Positions 8,490-15,500 of a stretch of DNA of 64,000 nt are shown piece by piece. The translations under genes and the position numbers were made by a program. Under the pieces are notes generated by a model. It saw only the letters and a list, made by a program, of their open reading frames with translations. It did not search any database and was not told the DNA's origin. This DNA is from Alkalicoccus luteus (GTDB lineage: Bacteria; Bacillota; Bacilli; Bacillales; Salisediminibacteriaceae). Location: assembly GCA_052061695.1 (NCBI GenBank), contig JBPZEY010000004.1; one strand, given 5' to 3'. The stretch's first letter is position 1. Every line of letters starts with the position of its first letter.

Positions 8490-9311
8490 CTATCCTTCAA
8501 GTTCAACAATCTCGCGCTTTGTCATGCCAAGCGCTGTTTCGATACCTTTTTTAAGCGTGCTTTTAGTTGGGAATTTGCCCAGATCAATTCCCAGATTGAC
8601 GATCGTCTGGGCGATTTCAGGGCGGATACCGACAAGGATGCACGTCGCTCCGACAAGGCGCACTGCTTCAGATGCCTGGATAATATGATGAGCCACCATC
8701 GTATCCACTACAGGCACACCGGTAATATCAATCAGAACCACCTGCGAACGGTGCTCAATTACCCCGTCAAGAAGGTTTTCCATGATCAGCTTCGCCCGCT
8801 CGGTGTCAATCGTCCCTACGAGCGGCATGACGCTGATCTTATCAAATACGGGAATAAGGGGAGCTGACAGTTCTTTTAATGCCATCTTCTGCAAAAACAC
8901 TGTGTTTTCCCACGACCCGGAATACTGGTTAACCAGCTGATCCACGACATCGTCCACCCAGCTTTCAATTTCCTGAAATAGTTCAAGCTGGTCTTTGATT
9001 TCCCCATCATGGTCTGCTATTACTTTCACCGCAGACTTTCGGAATTCCTGCAAGCCTCTTGTAATGAAGTTAAGCGGCCAGCCCATTTGAATCAGCCGCT
9101 CTACAAATTGGTTTAAATCTCGGCCGCTCACATCGTTTTGCTGGATCGTGATGATCAGCTTCTGTACGAAATCCCGGCTCGTGCTCTCATATACAGCTGA
9201 AGAAACGTTCTGGAGAGCCTCATCCTGCCGAAATTGTTCAATTCGGCTGCCCCACTCTTCGGTTATATCCTGTTGGTTGTCTAGTATAGCCTGTCGTACA
9301 TTTCCTTTCAT
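8490..9311 (-). CDS. rsbR: RsbR, stressosome sensor protein
   Basis: Stressosome component of 273 residues, with an N-terminal non-haem globin-like sensor region (about 1-130) and a C-terminal STAS domain. The STAS half is almost identical to B. subtilis RsbRA from ALKELSAPLIPVFDKI onward. The two threonines phosphorylated by RsbT correspond to Thr170 (GTIDTERA) and Thr204 (PVVDTMVAHH). I chose the ATG at 9311, preceded by GGAGG, because the N terminus then matches the family; an upstream in-frame start at 9341 is possible. It opens the upstream part of the sigma-B operon. Confidence 0.95.
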   Translation of the reverse strand: MKGNVRQAILDNQQDITEEWGSRIEQFRQDEALQNVSSAVYESTSRDFVQKLIITIQQNDVSGRDLNQFVERLIQMGWPLNFITRGLQEFRKSAVKVIADHDGEIKDQLELFQEIESWVDDVVDQLVNQYSGSWENTVFLQKMALKELSAPLIPVFDKISVMPLVGTIDTERAKLIMENLLDGVIEHRSQVVLIDITGVPVVDTMVAHHIIQASEAVRLVGATCILVGIRPEIAQTIVNLGIDLGKFPTKSTLKKGIETALGMTKREIVELEG

Positions 9312-9353
9312 ATCTGCTGCTTCCTCCACTCTTGGCGACAAAGTTATATGTTC

Positions 9354-9382
9354 ATTATTCCACTGATTCTGCGCATTTGCAA
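9354..9382 (-). promoter_or_regulatory. Sigma-A promoter of the rsbR operon (candidate)
   Basis: On the minus strand TTGCAA (9377-9382) and AATAAT (9354-9359) are spaced by 17 nt, about 45 nt before rsbR. This would give constitutive supply of the sensor and switch proteins, apart from possible readthrough from mazEF. Confidence 0.5.
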
Positions 9383-9501
9383 ACGTTCCAAACAGTCGCT
9401 GATCAAAAATTTTCTATAGAATTGTGGCTCTATCGGATTACCGGTTTAGCTCCTTACGAAACGGGAACAGTCTTTAACAGTACAACGTCGGCATCCGGGG
9501 A

Positions 9502-9540
9502 CAGTAAAACCGGATGCAACACCTGCACCCGGTTTTACTG
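9502..9540 (-). terminator. Long hairpin between mazF and rsbR
   Basis: Arms of 17 bp (9502-9518 and 9524-9540) pair with a single G-U across the five-base loop ACACC. There is no T run on either strand after it. The hairpin starts 24 nt after the mazF stop, so it may be an incomplete terminator, a processing site, or an RNA stabiliser at the mazEF 3' end. Confidence 0.6.
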
Positions 9541-9563
9541 AAATAAAATCGTATAAATGATAC

Positions 9564-9914
9564 CTAAAAGTCAATAAGGCCAATGCTGATATTCAATCCC
9601 TCATTCACTTTTACCATCATGTCTTCATCCAGCTGCGTGATTTTATCCGTCAGCCGCTGTTTGTCAATCGTTCTGATCTGCTCCAGTAAAATGACGGAAT
9701 CACGATCAAAACCATACTTGTCAGCGTCAATTTCAACATGCGTCGGAAGTTTTGCTTTCTGGATCTGCGCGGTTATCGCAGCAACGATCACGGTTGGACT
9801 GAATCGGTTTCCTATATCGTTCTGGATAATGAGTACCGGTCTTACTCCACCCTGCTCGGATCCGACCACGGGGGATAAATCCGCGAAATATACGTCACCA
9901 CGTTTTACAATCAA
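9564..9914 (-). CDS. mazF: MazF-family endoribonuclease toxin (NdoA/EndoA)
   Basis: Toxin of 116 residues, the same length as B. subtilis NdoA, which cleaves mRNA at UACAU. The fold signature is clear: MIVKRGDVYFADLSPVVGSEQGG at the start (given here in part as RGDVYFADLSPVVGSEQGG), the substrate loop, then PTVIVAAITAQ and the C-terminal INISIGLIDF-like strand. It is neutralised by the antitoxin encoded five bases upstream. In Bacillus this pair always sits before rsbR; some transcription may continue into the stressosome genes. Confidence 0.96.
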   Translation of the reverse strand: MIVKRGDVYFADLSPVVGSEQGGVRPVLIIQNDIGNRFSPTVIVAAITAQIQKAKLPTHVEIDADKYGFDRDSVILLEQIRTIDKQRLTDKITQLDEDMMVKVNEGLNISIGLIDF

Positions 9915-9919
9915 CGCCG

Positions 9920-10198
9920 CTACACCCCGCTAACTAGGCGGTCCAGCGTGCTTTCAGCCTCCTCTTCAGCTAAAAAGGACTCCGTTGCAATATTGAGGTT
10001 GATTTTTGCCATTTCCATATACCCTTGCTCCATCGACTCTCGGATGTGCTCTTTCTTCTGCTCCTGCTCCTGTACATACAGTTTCGCTGCGCGCTGAATT
10101 ACGTCATTACGTTCCAAGCGATCCCCTCCAGTTAAAGCGTCGAGTTCTTGAACTAGCTGCTCAGGCAGACTCACGGTTACGTTTTTCTTCACTTCCAT
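9920..10198 (-). CDS. mazE: MazE-type antitoxin (NdoAI)
   Basis: Antitoxin of 92 residues: an N-terminal ribbon-helix-helix DNA-binding part (KKNVTVSLPEQLVQEL) followed by the toxin-binding tail GYMEMAKINLNIATES, which is nearly identical to B. subtilis NdoAI. I placed the start at the ATG at 10198, preceded by GGGGGTG; upstream in-frame ATGs would add residues unlike the family and would run into the promoter. It is first in the mazEF operon and probably represses it together with MazF. Confidence 0.92.
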   Translation of the reverse strand: MEVKKNVTVSLPEQLVQELDALTGGDRLERNDVIQRAAKLYVQEQEQKKEHIRESMEQGYMEMAKINLNIATESFLAEEEAESTLDRLVSGV

Positions 10199-10247
10199 CG
10201 TCACCGGGCACCCCCACAAACCATTTTCCATTAAGTTATCCACAACA

Positions 10248-10276
10248 ATCATAACACTTGACAAAAGCCAATGCAA
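10248..10276 (-). promoter_or_regulatory. Sigma-A promoter of mazEF
   Basis: On the minus strand TTGCAT (10271-10276), a 17-nt spacer and TATGAT (10248-10253) lie about 50 nt before the mazE start. A second element just upstream, the 8-bp perfect hairpin ATTTACAC/GTGTAAAT (10291-10314), may end acpS transcription weakly or serve as an operator. Confidence 0.65.
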
Positions 10277-10336
10277 AACCGTTTTAGCGAATTTACACAT
10301 CTTTTTGTGTAAATTTTCTAACGATTGTATTCGTTT

Positions 10337-10693
10337 TCACTGGGAGTGGACTGTTTCGATGACAACATGCGCACACGCAAAGGTTCGTGAATGTGAGATC
10401 GATACGTGCACAATACCTTGTTCTTCAGCAGCGTTCAGCGTTGGGCGCCCCCCTGCTTCATACCCTGTTTCCATATCCTGAAAGGATAATGAGGAACCAA
10501 TTCCGGACCCTCTCGCCTTTGCGTATGCTTCTTTGGCAGCGAACCTGCCGGCGAGATATTCGACTTGTCTGCGTCCAGTCAGTTCGTTATACCTTACAAG
10601 CTCCTGCTCTGTCAGGACACGCCGTGCCAATCTGACACCTGCTTTTTCGATTCGGTCGAGCTCAATGATGTCGATCCCCGTTCCTGTAATCAT
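10337..10693 (-). CDS. acpS: Holo-[acyl-carrier-protein] synthase
   Basis: Transfers 4'-phosphopantetheine from CoA to a serine of apo-ACP; cytoplasmic, essential for fatty acid synthesis. At 118 residues it has the expected length. Asp8 in GTGIDIIELDRI and Glu55 in GRFAAKEAYAKA bind magnesium, and SISHS near residue 98 completes the family pattern. In B. subtilis ydcC and alr lie between acpS and mazE; both are missing here. Confidence 0.96.
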   Translation of the reverse strand: MITGTGIDIIELDRIEKAGVRLARRVLTEQELVRYNELTGRRQVEYLAGRFAAKEAYAKARGSGIGSSLSFQDMETGYEAGGRPTLNAAEEQGIVHVSISHSRTFACAHVVIETVHSQ

Positions 10694-10839
10694 CCACTTT
10701 CCTCCCGGGCTCTTTTCGGTGAACTGCAGGGCTTTCCTGTGATAAGCTTAGCATATAAAGGCAGCACTGCATTGTATTGTATCGTATGCTGCCCGCCACT
10801 GAAAAGGGCGTATTTCTTCTATATTAAAGGCGGGATGCT

Positions 10840-11604
10840 ATGTTTCTGCGCAATGAAAGCTTCGGGGAGTATATTCGTTCCTATCCAATGATCTCGATTT
10901 TACTCTCGATTAATGTGTTTTTCTATATTTGGACCGGTCTGTTTACATTTTTGGGCGGGCAGGAAATTTATCTTCTTGGAATTGGCTTTAACCCCGCTAT
11001 TTGGGCTGGTGAATGGTGGCGGCTTGTGACTCCGATTTTTTTGCACGCTTCGCTGCTGCACGTCGGATTTAACTCGTTCGCACTGTTCTTATTCGGGCCA
11101 GCGCTGGAGCGCCTGCTTGGCGGACCGAAATTTCTGTTTATTTATCTCGGCACGGGAATACTTGCCAATATCGTGTACTTGTTTATTGGCAGCCCTGTCA
11201 CCGCTCACCTTGGTGCGTCCGGTGCAGTATTCGGACTGTTTGGACTGTACGTCTACATGGTACTTCTCCGTAAAGACCTTATCTCTCACATGAATGCCCA
11301 GACGATTCTTGTGATCACAGGGATTGGGGTCGTGATGACGTTTGTGAATCCGAATATTAACATTATCGCGCACATCTTCGGCCTTATTTCCGGAGCTCTG
11401 CTTGGCCCAATCGTTCTCTCCCGAGTGACAAGCGCTGATTACTTCCGGCAGCGCGAGGTTCACGATCCAGATGAGATCGGATTTGATCCGGACCGCTGGA
11501 AAAAGAAAGAAGCGTTTAAGAAAAAGAAATGGCTGTATATCGGCGGCGGTGCCGCAGCCATGATTCTGTTTTTCTACCTTGTTGATACGTTTTTCTTTTC
11601 ATAA
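10840..11604 (+). CDS. Rhomboid family intramembrane serine protease (YdcA-like)
   Basis: Polytopic membrane protein of 254 residues with about six transmembrane segments and a charged C-terminal tail ending in one more hydrophobic stretch (about 231-251). Catalytic Ser127 lies in GASG (125-128) and the partner His178 in NIIAHIFG; HVGFNSFAL (74-82) carries the conserved Asn. Rhomboids cleave helices inside the membrane; the substrate is unknown. It diverges from acpS as ydcA does in B. subtilis, and is followed by its own terminator. Confidence 0.93.
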   Translation: MFLRNESFGEYIRSYPMISILLSINVFFYIWTGLFTFLGGQEIYLLGIGFNPAIWAGEWWRLVTPIFLHASLLHVGFNSFALFLFGPALERLLGGPKFLFIYLGTGILANIVYLFIGSPVTAHLGASGAVFGLFGLYVYMVLLRKDLISHMNAQTILVITGIGVVMTFVNPNINIIAHIFGLISGALLGPIVLSRVTSADYFRQREVHDPDEIGFDPDRWKKKEAFKKKKWLYIGGGAAAMILFFYLVDTFFFS

Positions 11605-11612
11605 CGGCATTG

Positions 11613-11643
11613 AAAGAGCGCCTAAGCCGGCGCTCTTTTTTTC
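11613..11643 (+). terminator. Intrinsic terminator after the rhomboid gene
   Basis: AGAGCGC and GCGCTCT pair across CTAAGCCG and are followed by TTTTTTT, directly after the stop codon. Confidence 0.85.
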
Positions 11644-11670
11644 GTTTATGCGAGGGGGTTGCAGCCTCTA

Positions 11671-11698
11671 AAAAGACCCAGACCGAAGTCTGGGTCTT
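11671..11698 (-). terminator. Outer duplicate of the iron permease terminator
   Basis: Hairpin with 11-bp arms AAGACCCAGAC/GTCTGGGTCTT around CGAA and a T run on the minus strand. The 27 nt at 11671-11697 are identical to 12321-12347. This copy lies at the far end of the repeat element and has no gene of its own to terminate. Confidence 0.85.
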
Positions 11699-12320
11699 AC
11701 CAGGCTGTTGATAAAGTCAATTTGTTTACATGGTTATTCGATTGATTGTATTTCCCCTCTGTTAAGCGAGCCTGCCTTGGGCTGGCCTTCAGCTATTTCT
11801 CAGGGTGATCCCGTATGAAGGGAAGAAAGGCACGGCTTCACTCGGACACAGGCTTCTTACAAGAAGCCTTCAAGACCCAGTCCGGCTCCGCTCGTGCATG
11901 GATGCCGTTCGCAGATCTGAGCGGCACGGAATCTTCAGGCTTCGCGGATTCCACGTCCCCGCCGGACACGAAGGGAAAATGGATTTGTTTGTTGGAGAAA
12001 AACGTTCCGATCGGTAGATACGACTGTTCCATGGTACATACGTGAAAGCACTGGTAATCCTTATTCGACATCGAAGTGTTGCCTATATAAAGGTTCCACC
12101 CATTTGGAACAAGCACGTGCGAATCATCACCAGGCGTTTCAACCGGACTGGCAGCTGCCAAATTGGAGGATCTCGACTCCAGGAGGATCCGAACGAGGCG
12201 AAGATCCGGCGGACAGCAGGAGGGAGCGGTTAGCTGAAGCCGTTCCCTCCGGAAAGCGAGTGTCCGTAGATGTAGGCAGGTGCAACGTTATTCACTTAAA
12301 ATGACTTTATCCACACTTTG
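11698..12320 (+). mobile_element. MITE-like terminator-associated repeat, copy A
   Basis: Non-coding element of about 620 bp flanked by perfect 27-bp copies of a terminator hairpin. Its ends are imperfect inverted repeats: CAGGCTGTTGATAAAGTCA at 11701 and the complement of TGACTTTATCCACACTTTG at 12302-12320. Inside are several short hairpins, for example GGCTTCTTACAAGAAGCC near 11850 and GTTCC/GGAAC at 12093-12110. The right part (CGGTTAGCTGAAGCCGTTCC and CCTCCGGAAAGCGAGTGTC) recurs in copies B, D, E and F. No frame encodes a recognisable protein; the open frames here are unlikely to be genes. The right end faces the iron permease gene. Confidence 0.85.
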
Positions 12321-12347
12321 AAAAGACCCAGACCGAAGTCTGGGTCT
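12321..12347 (-). terminator. Intrinsic terminator of the iron permease gene
   Basis: Minus-strand hairpin AGACCCAGAC/GTCTGGGTCT with loop TTCG followed by TTTT, 14 nt after the stop codon at 12361. It is the gene-proximal copy of the 27-nt duplication flanking repeat copy A. Confidence 0.88.
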
Positions 12348-12360
12348 CACGCGTATCTTT

Positions 12361-14007
12361 TTAATACCGCTTCAGCAGGTAGTGCAGCGGCAGAATCGAA
12401 ACGAGAACAATGAGGAGCGCGCCCGGCGCGGCTTGCGCATAAAGCGCTTCTGATGCCTCGTAGTAAACACGCACAGCAAGCGTATCAAATCCTGGAGGCC
12501 GAAGCATCAGCGTTGCCGGAAGCTCTTTGATTGAACTTACGAACACGAGCGCTCCACCCGCAAGAATCCCCGGAAGAATGGAAGGAAGCGTGACCTTCAA
12601 CATAACCTTCCAAGCAGGATAGCCGAGGCTTCTGGCAGCTTCGTCCATTCTGGGTGATACAAGCGACAAGGAAGCCTCCCCGGCCTGCATCGCCTGCGGC
12701 AGAAAGCGGACGACGAAAGCGATCGCGATCATATAGAACGTATTATACAAAGCCGGAAGATGGTTGTTAAACACAAACACCATACCGAGCGCCACAATTA
12801 CCCCCGGCAAGGCGTAGCCTGTATAGCTGAGTTTGTCAATTCCGGACGAGATGACGGAGGGGTGTCTAGATTTCAAATAGATCAGCGGCAGAGCCAACAC
12901 CATGCAAAGGAGGGCCGCCAACCCGGAAACCTGCACACTGTTCAACGCATATTCAAAGAAGCTGGCATCAATGACACCCGCCCCCGCACCGACAACTGTC
13001 CAGTGCACGAGCACATAAATCGGCATCAGCACAGCAAGTGAAAAAATAAAGATAACGTACAGAAAAGCGAATGGCTTCCACCGGCCGAGCTTCAAAATTT
13101 CTGGCGGACGATACGTGTTTGAAGTTTGATAGAACTTGTTTCGTCTCCGTGAAAATGCTTCCAGCCAAAGGATGATCACCGTAAGTACGATCAGTACCAG
13201 GCTAAGCACAGCCGCAGATGGAATATCAAAGCCTGCTCTCTGATAATAAATGGCAGCTGTGAATGTAACGTAGCGCATCATGGCAATGGCACCAAAATCG
13301 GAAAGTACATACAGTGAAATCAGAATTGCTCCTGCGCCGATAGCCGGACGCAGGAGAGGCAAATTCACCTTCCAGAACACTTGGGAGGTGGTCATCCCCT
13401 GTGAACGCGCGACCTCTTCAAAATTCCGGTTCATTTTTCGCAGAGACGCGCTTGCTATAAGAAACACGTAGGGGTACGTGAACATCGTCATCACGAAAAA
13501 CACGCCCCAGAATGAATAAACATTCAGCGAATACGTCCCTAATACAGACAAAAAGCTGTCGTTCCAAAAATCGCGCATCCAGCCGCTTGGACCGAATACA
13601 ATAATGTATGTTACAGCTCCTACATAAGGCGGGATCACGAGTGGAATCGCGAGCAGCCACTGCCAGACTTTTCGGCCCGGCACGTCTGTACGAATCACGA
13701 TCCAGGCGAGCGACACACCGATTACGACCGCCATCACGGTAACAGCTACGGTCAGAGAAAGCGTGTTCCAAAGGAGGCCCGGTATACGCCCCCCGATGAG
13801 ACGGGCCCAGCTGTGTGCCCCTGCGGAAAGAGACCGGACAATCACATATACAAGAGGAACGGACATGAGCAGACCCGTGATAGTTCCGATCAACAGCAGC
13901 ACAAAACCCGGCGGATTCCCATTCCACATATGGCGCCACTGACGCTGCAGTTTCTGCAAGGCAGTCAGCCTACTGTTTACCCCGCTCTCCTCAGTATGAT
14001 TCGACAT
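12361..14007 (-). CDS. Ferric iron ABC transporter permease (FbpB/AfuB type)
   Basis: Membrane protein of 548 residues with about twelve helices in two fused permease domains, the arrangement of Fe(III) permeases such as FbpB and SfuB. Each half has the cytoplasmic EAA loop that docks with the ATPase: EEVARSQGMTTSQVFWKVNL near residue 197 and DEAARSLGYPAWKVMLKVTL near 455. It is the third gene in a set with the ATPase (15501-16559) and binding protein (14166-15314), read in that order on the minus strand. A terminator lies between the binding protein and this gene, so it is probably made in lower amount by readthrough. Ribosome site AGGAGA precedes the ATG. Confidence 0.92.
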   Translation of the reverse strand: MSNHTEESGVNSRLTALQKLQRQWRHMWNGNPPGFVLLLIGTITGLLMSVPLVYVIVRSLSAGAHSWARLIGGRIPGLLWNTLSLTVAVTVMAVVIGVSLAWIVIRTDVPGRKVWQWLLAIPLVIPPYVGAVTYIIVFGPSGWMRDFWNDSFLSVLGTYSLNVYSFWGVFFVMTMFTYPYVFLIASASLRKMNRNFEEVARSQGMTTSQVFWKVNLPLLRPAIGAGAILISLYVLSDFGAIAMMRYVTFTAAIYYQRAGFDIPSAAVLSLVLIVLTVIILWLEAFSRRRNKFYQTSNTYRPPEILKLGRWKPFAFLYVIFIFSLAVLMPIYVLVHWTVVGAGAGVIDASFFEYALNSVQVSGLAALLCMVLALPLIYLKSRHPSVISSGIDKLSYTGYALPGVIVALGMVFVFNNHLPALYNTFYMIAIAFVVRFLPQAMQAGEASLSLVSPRMDEAARSLGYPAWKVMLKVTLPSILPGILAGGALVFVSSIKELPATLMLRPPGFDTLAVRVYYEASEALYAQAAPGALLIVLVSILPLHYLLKRY

Positions 14008-14104
14008 ACAAACATTCTCCTGACTTCGTTTACCTGACTTTTTCTCCTTCTCTATTCAATCATAATTACGCGTGTTCTGCCACACAAACCGTCTGCTCAC
14101 CGAC

Positions 14105-14148
14105 AGAAAAAACCGCGCTCCGGAAGTAAAAACCTCCGAAACGCGGTT
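14105..14148 (-). terminator. Partial terminator between binding protein and permease
   Basis: Minus-strand stem of about 14 bp with G-U pairs (AACCGCGTTTCGGA with its complement) followed by TTTTTT, just after the binding-protein stop. No separate promoter is evident before the permease, so the hairpin likely sets a high binding-protein to permease ratio. Confidence 0.75.
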
Positions 14149-14165
14149 CAGTTTGACGCTTGAAA

Positions 14166-15314
14166 TCAGCGAAGCTCGAGATCGAGTCCAGCGTCTTCAA
14201 TGAGCTGACGGGTATCTTCAAAGTAGTCGCCAAGCTCTCGCAGCGGCATATCCTGAACGTGCAGCTCAGAGAATGGGACCGCTTCTTCAAATGGAGGTTC
14301 CAGCTCTGGATTGATTGGTACTTCCAATGATTCACCGACAAACGCCAGCTGATTTTCTTCTTCAAGCACCCAATCCATAAACGCTTCTGCATTTTCCTGA
14401 TTCGGTCCGCCTGCTACCATTCCAGCTCCGGCAGCGTTCACGATAGCGCCCATCTCGTCGTCACCCTGGTCTGCATAGACAAAGCCAACGTTGTTATCTT
14501 GTGGCTCTTCCAGCTGCTGATGGTAGTAGTAGTTGTTGACAAGGCCAAACGCGTGAGTTCCTTCTCCAACCGCGCGGCGGATATCGCCGTGCCCTTCAAA
14601 AATACCAGCGGCATTTTCCTGAATAGACTCGATCCATTCCTGTGTGTCCTCATCGCCCCACTCGTAGCGAAGGGCAGAAACGTTCCCGATCATGCCGCCG
14701 TTTCCGCCGCGCGTGATCGCATAGCCGCCTTCTACATCAGCATAGGAGTCATCCAGCAGATCCTCCATACGCTGTGGCACATCCTCTTCTTCAATCATAT
14801 CTTTGTTATAAATAAACCCGCGGGCACGTGTCGAAAGGGCAACCCACTCGTTGTTCTCCGCACGAAACTGTTCATCAATCGTGTCGACATTTTCCGGCTC
14901 AGACGGTGCCAGCAGATCCTGCTGGTTTAAGTATTCCATCGCTCCAACATCGTTGGATATAAAGATATCTGCCTGTACATTGCCTGCCTCTTCCTGAAGC
15001 TGAAGCGGCTCTACTTCGTGAAGCGCAAGCACTTCAACACCGGTTTCTTCTTCAAATTTATCAAGAAGCGCGTCTACGAAGATTTCATTTCGGGAGGAAT
15101 ATACGACCAGTTCGCCGTCCAGCTCTTCAGCAGCTTCCTCATCACCTGCTTCATTTGCTTCGTCGTCAGCAGTCTCGTTATTCTCAGCTGCATGATTGTT
15201 AGCAGCTTCGTTGTTTCCTTCGTTCCCGTTATTACCTTCATTCTCTGCGCCGCACGCTGCAAGCAGTCCAGCAGATAACAGAGAAATTGTTAACACCTTG
15301 TAATGAACCTTCAT
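14166..15314 (-). CDS. Ferric iron ABC transporter substrate-binding lipoprotein
   Basis: Extracellular lipoprotein of 382 residues. The signal peptide ends in the lipobox LLAAC, followed by an Asn/Glu/Ala-rich linker of about 45 residues and then a periplasmic-binding-protein fold of the iron(III)/Fbp type starting at GELVVYSSRNEIFVDALLD. YSSR near the start and NNYYYHQQL (about 255) with adjacent tyrosines resemble the iron-coordinating residues of FbpA/FutA. I chose ATG at 15314; a TTG seven codons upstream is an alternative. Two Fur boxes precede it, so it is expressed under iron limitation. Confidence 0.92.
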   Translation of the reverse strand: MKVHYKVLTISLLSAGLLAACGAENEGNNGNEGNNEAANNHAAENNETADDEANEAGDEEAAEELDGELVVYSSRNEIFVDALLDKFEEETGVEVLALHEVEPLQLQEEAGNVQADIFISNDVGAMEYLNQQDLLAPSEPENVDTIDEQFRAENNEWVALSTRARGFIYNKDMIEEEDVPQRMEDLLDDSYADVEGGYAITRGGNGGMIGNVSALRYEWGDEDTQEWIESIQENAAGIFEGHGDIRRAVGEGTHAFGLVNNYYYHQQLEEPQDNNVGFVYADQGDDEMGAIVNAAGAGMVAGGPNQENAEAFMDWVLEEENQLAFVGESLEVPINPELEPPFEEAVPFSELHVQDMPLRELGDYFEDTRQLIEDAGLDLELR

Positions 15315-15341
15315 AAACACCTTCCACTCCTTCAATGCTTA

Positions 15342-15401
15342 ATTGAAAATGATTATCATTTATTTCAGTTCTCATTCTACCGACAATGAGAATCATTGTC
15401 A
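15342..15401 (-). promoter_or_regulatory. Two Fur boxes upstream of the iron-binding lipoprotein
   Basis: TGAAAATGATTATCATTT (from 15344) and GACAATGAGAATCATTGTC (15382-15400) are good matches to the 7-1-7 Fur box (TGATAATNATTATCA). The pair flanks the likely start of transcription and implies iron-dependent repression independent of the upstream ATPase gene. Confidence 0.85.
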
Positions 15402-15463
15402 ATGAGTTTTTGTTTAATTGTTGTACATTGTTAAAAAGATTGTCGCCCTTTAACAAAGCCAAT

Positions 15464-15488
15464 AAAAAAACGCCGCAGCTGCGACGTT
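15464..15488 (-). terminator. Intrinsic terminator after the iron ABC ATPase
   Basis: Minus-strand palindrome AACGTCGCAG/CTGCGGCGTT followed by TTTTT, 12 nt after the ATPase stop. Confidence 0.85.
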
Positions 15489-15500
15489 TTCTCTTCTTAT

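Noticed and set aside
11805..12304. Several overlapping open frames of 60-110 codons in repeat copy A
   Set aside because: They lack ribosome sites, are shifted or broken in copies B and D, and have Arg/Ser/Cys-rich composition typical of chance frames in this repeat.
14330..15280. Antisense open frames opposite the iron-binding lipoprotein
   Set aside because: They mirror a well-supported gene, are low in complexity, and have no signals of their own.
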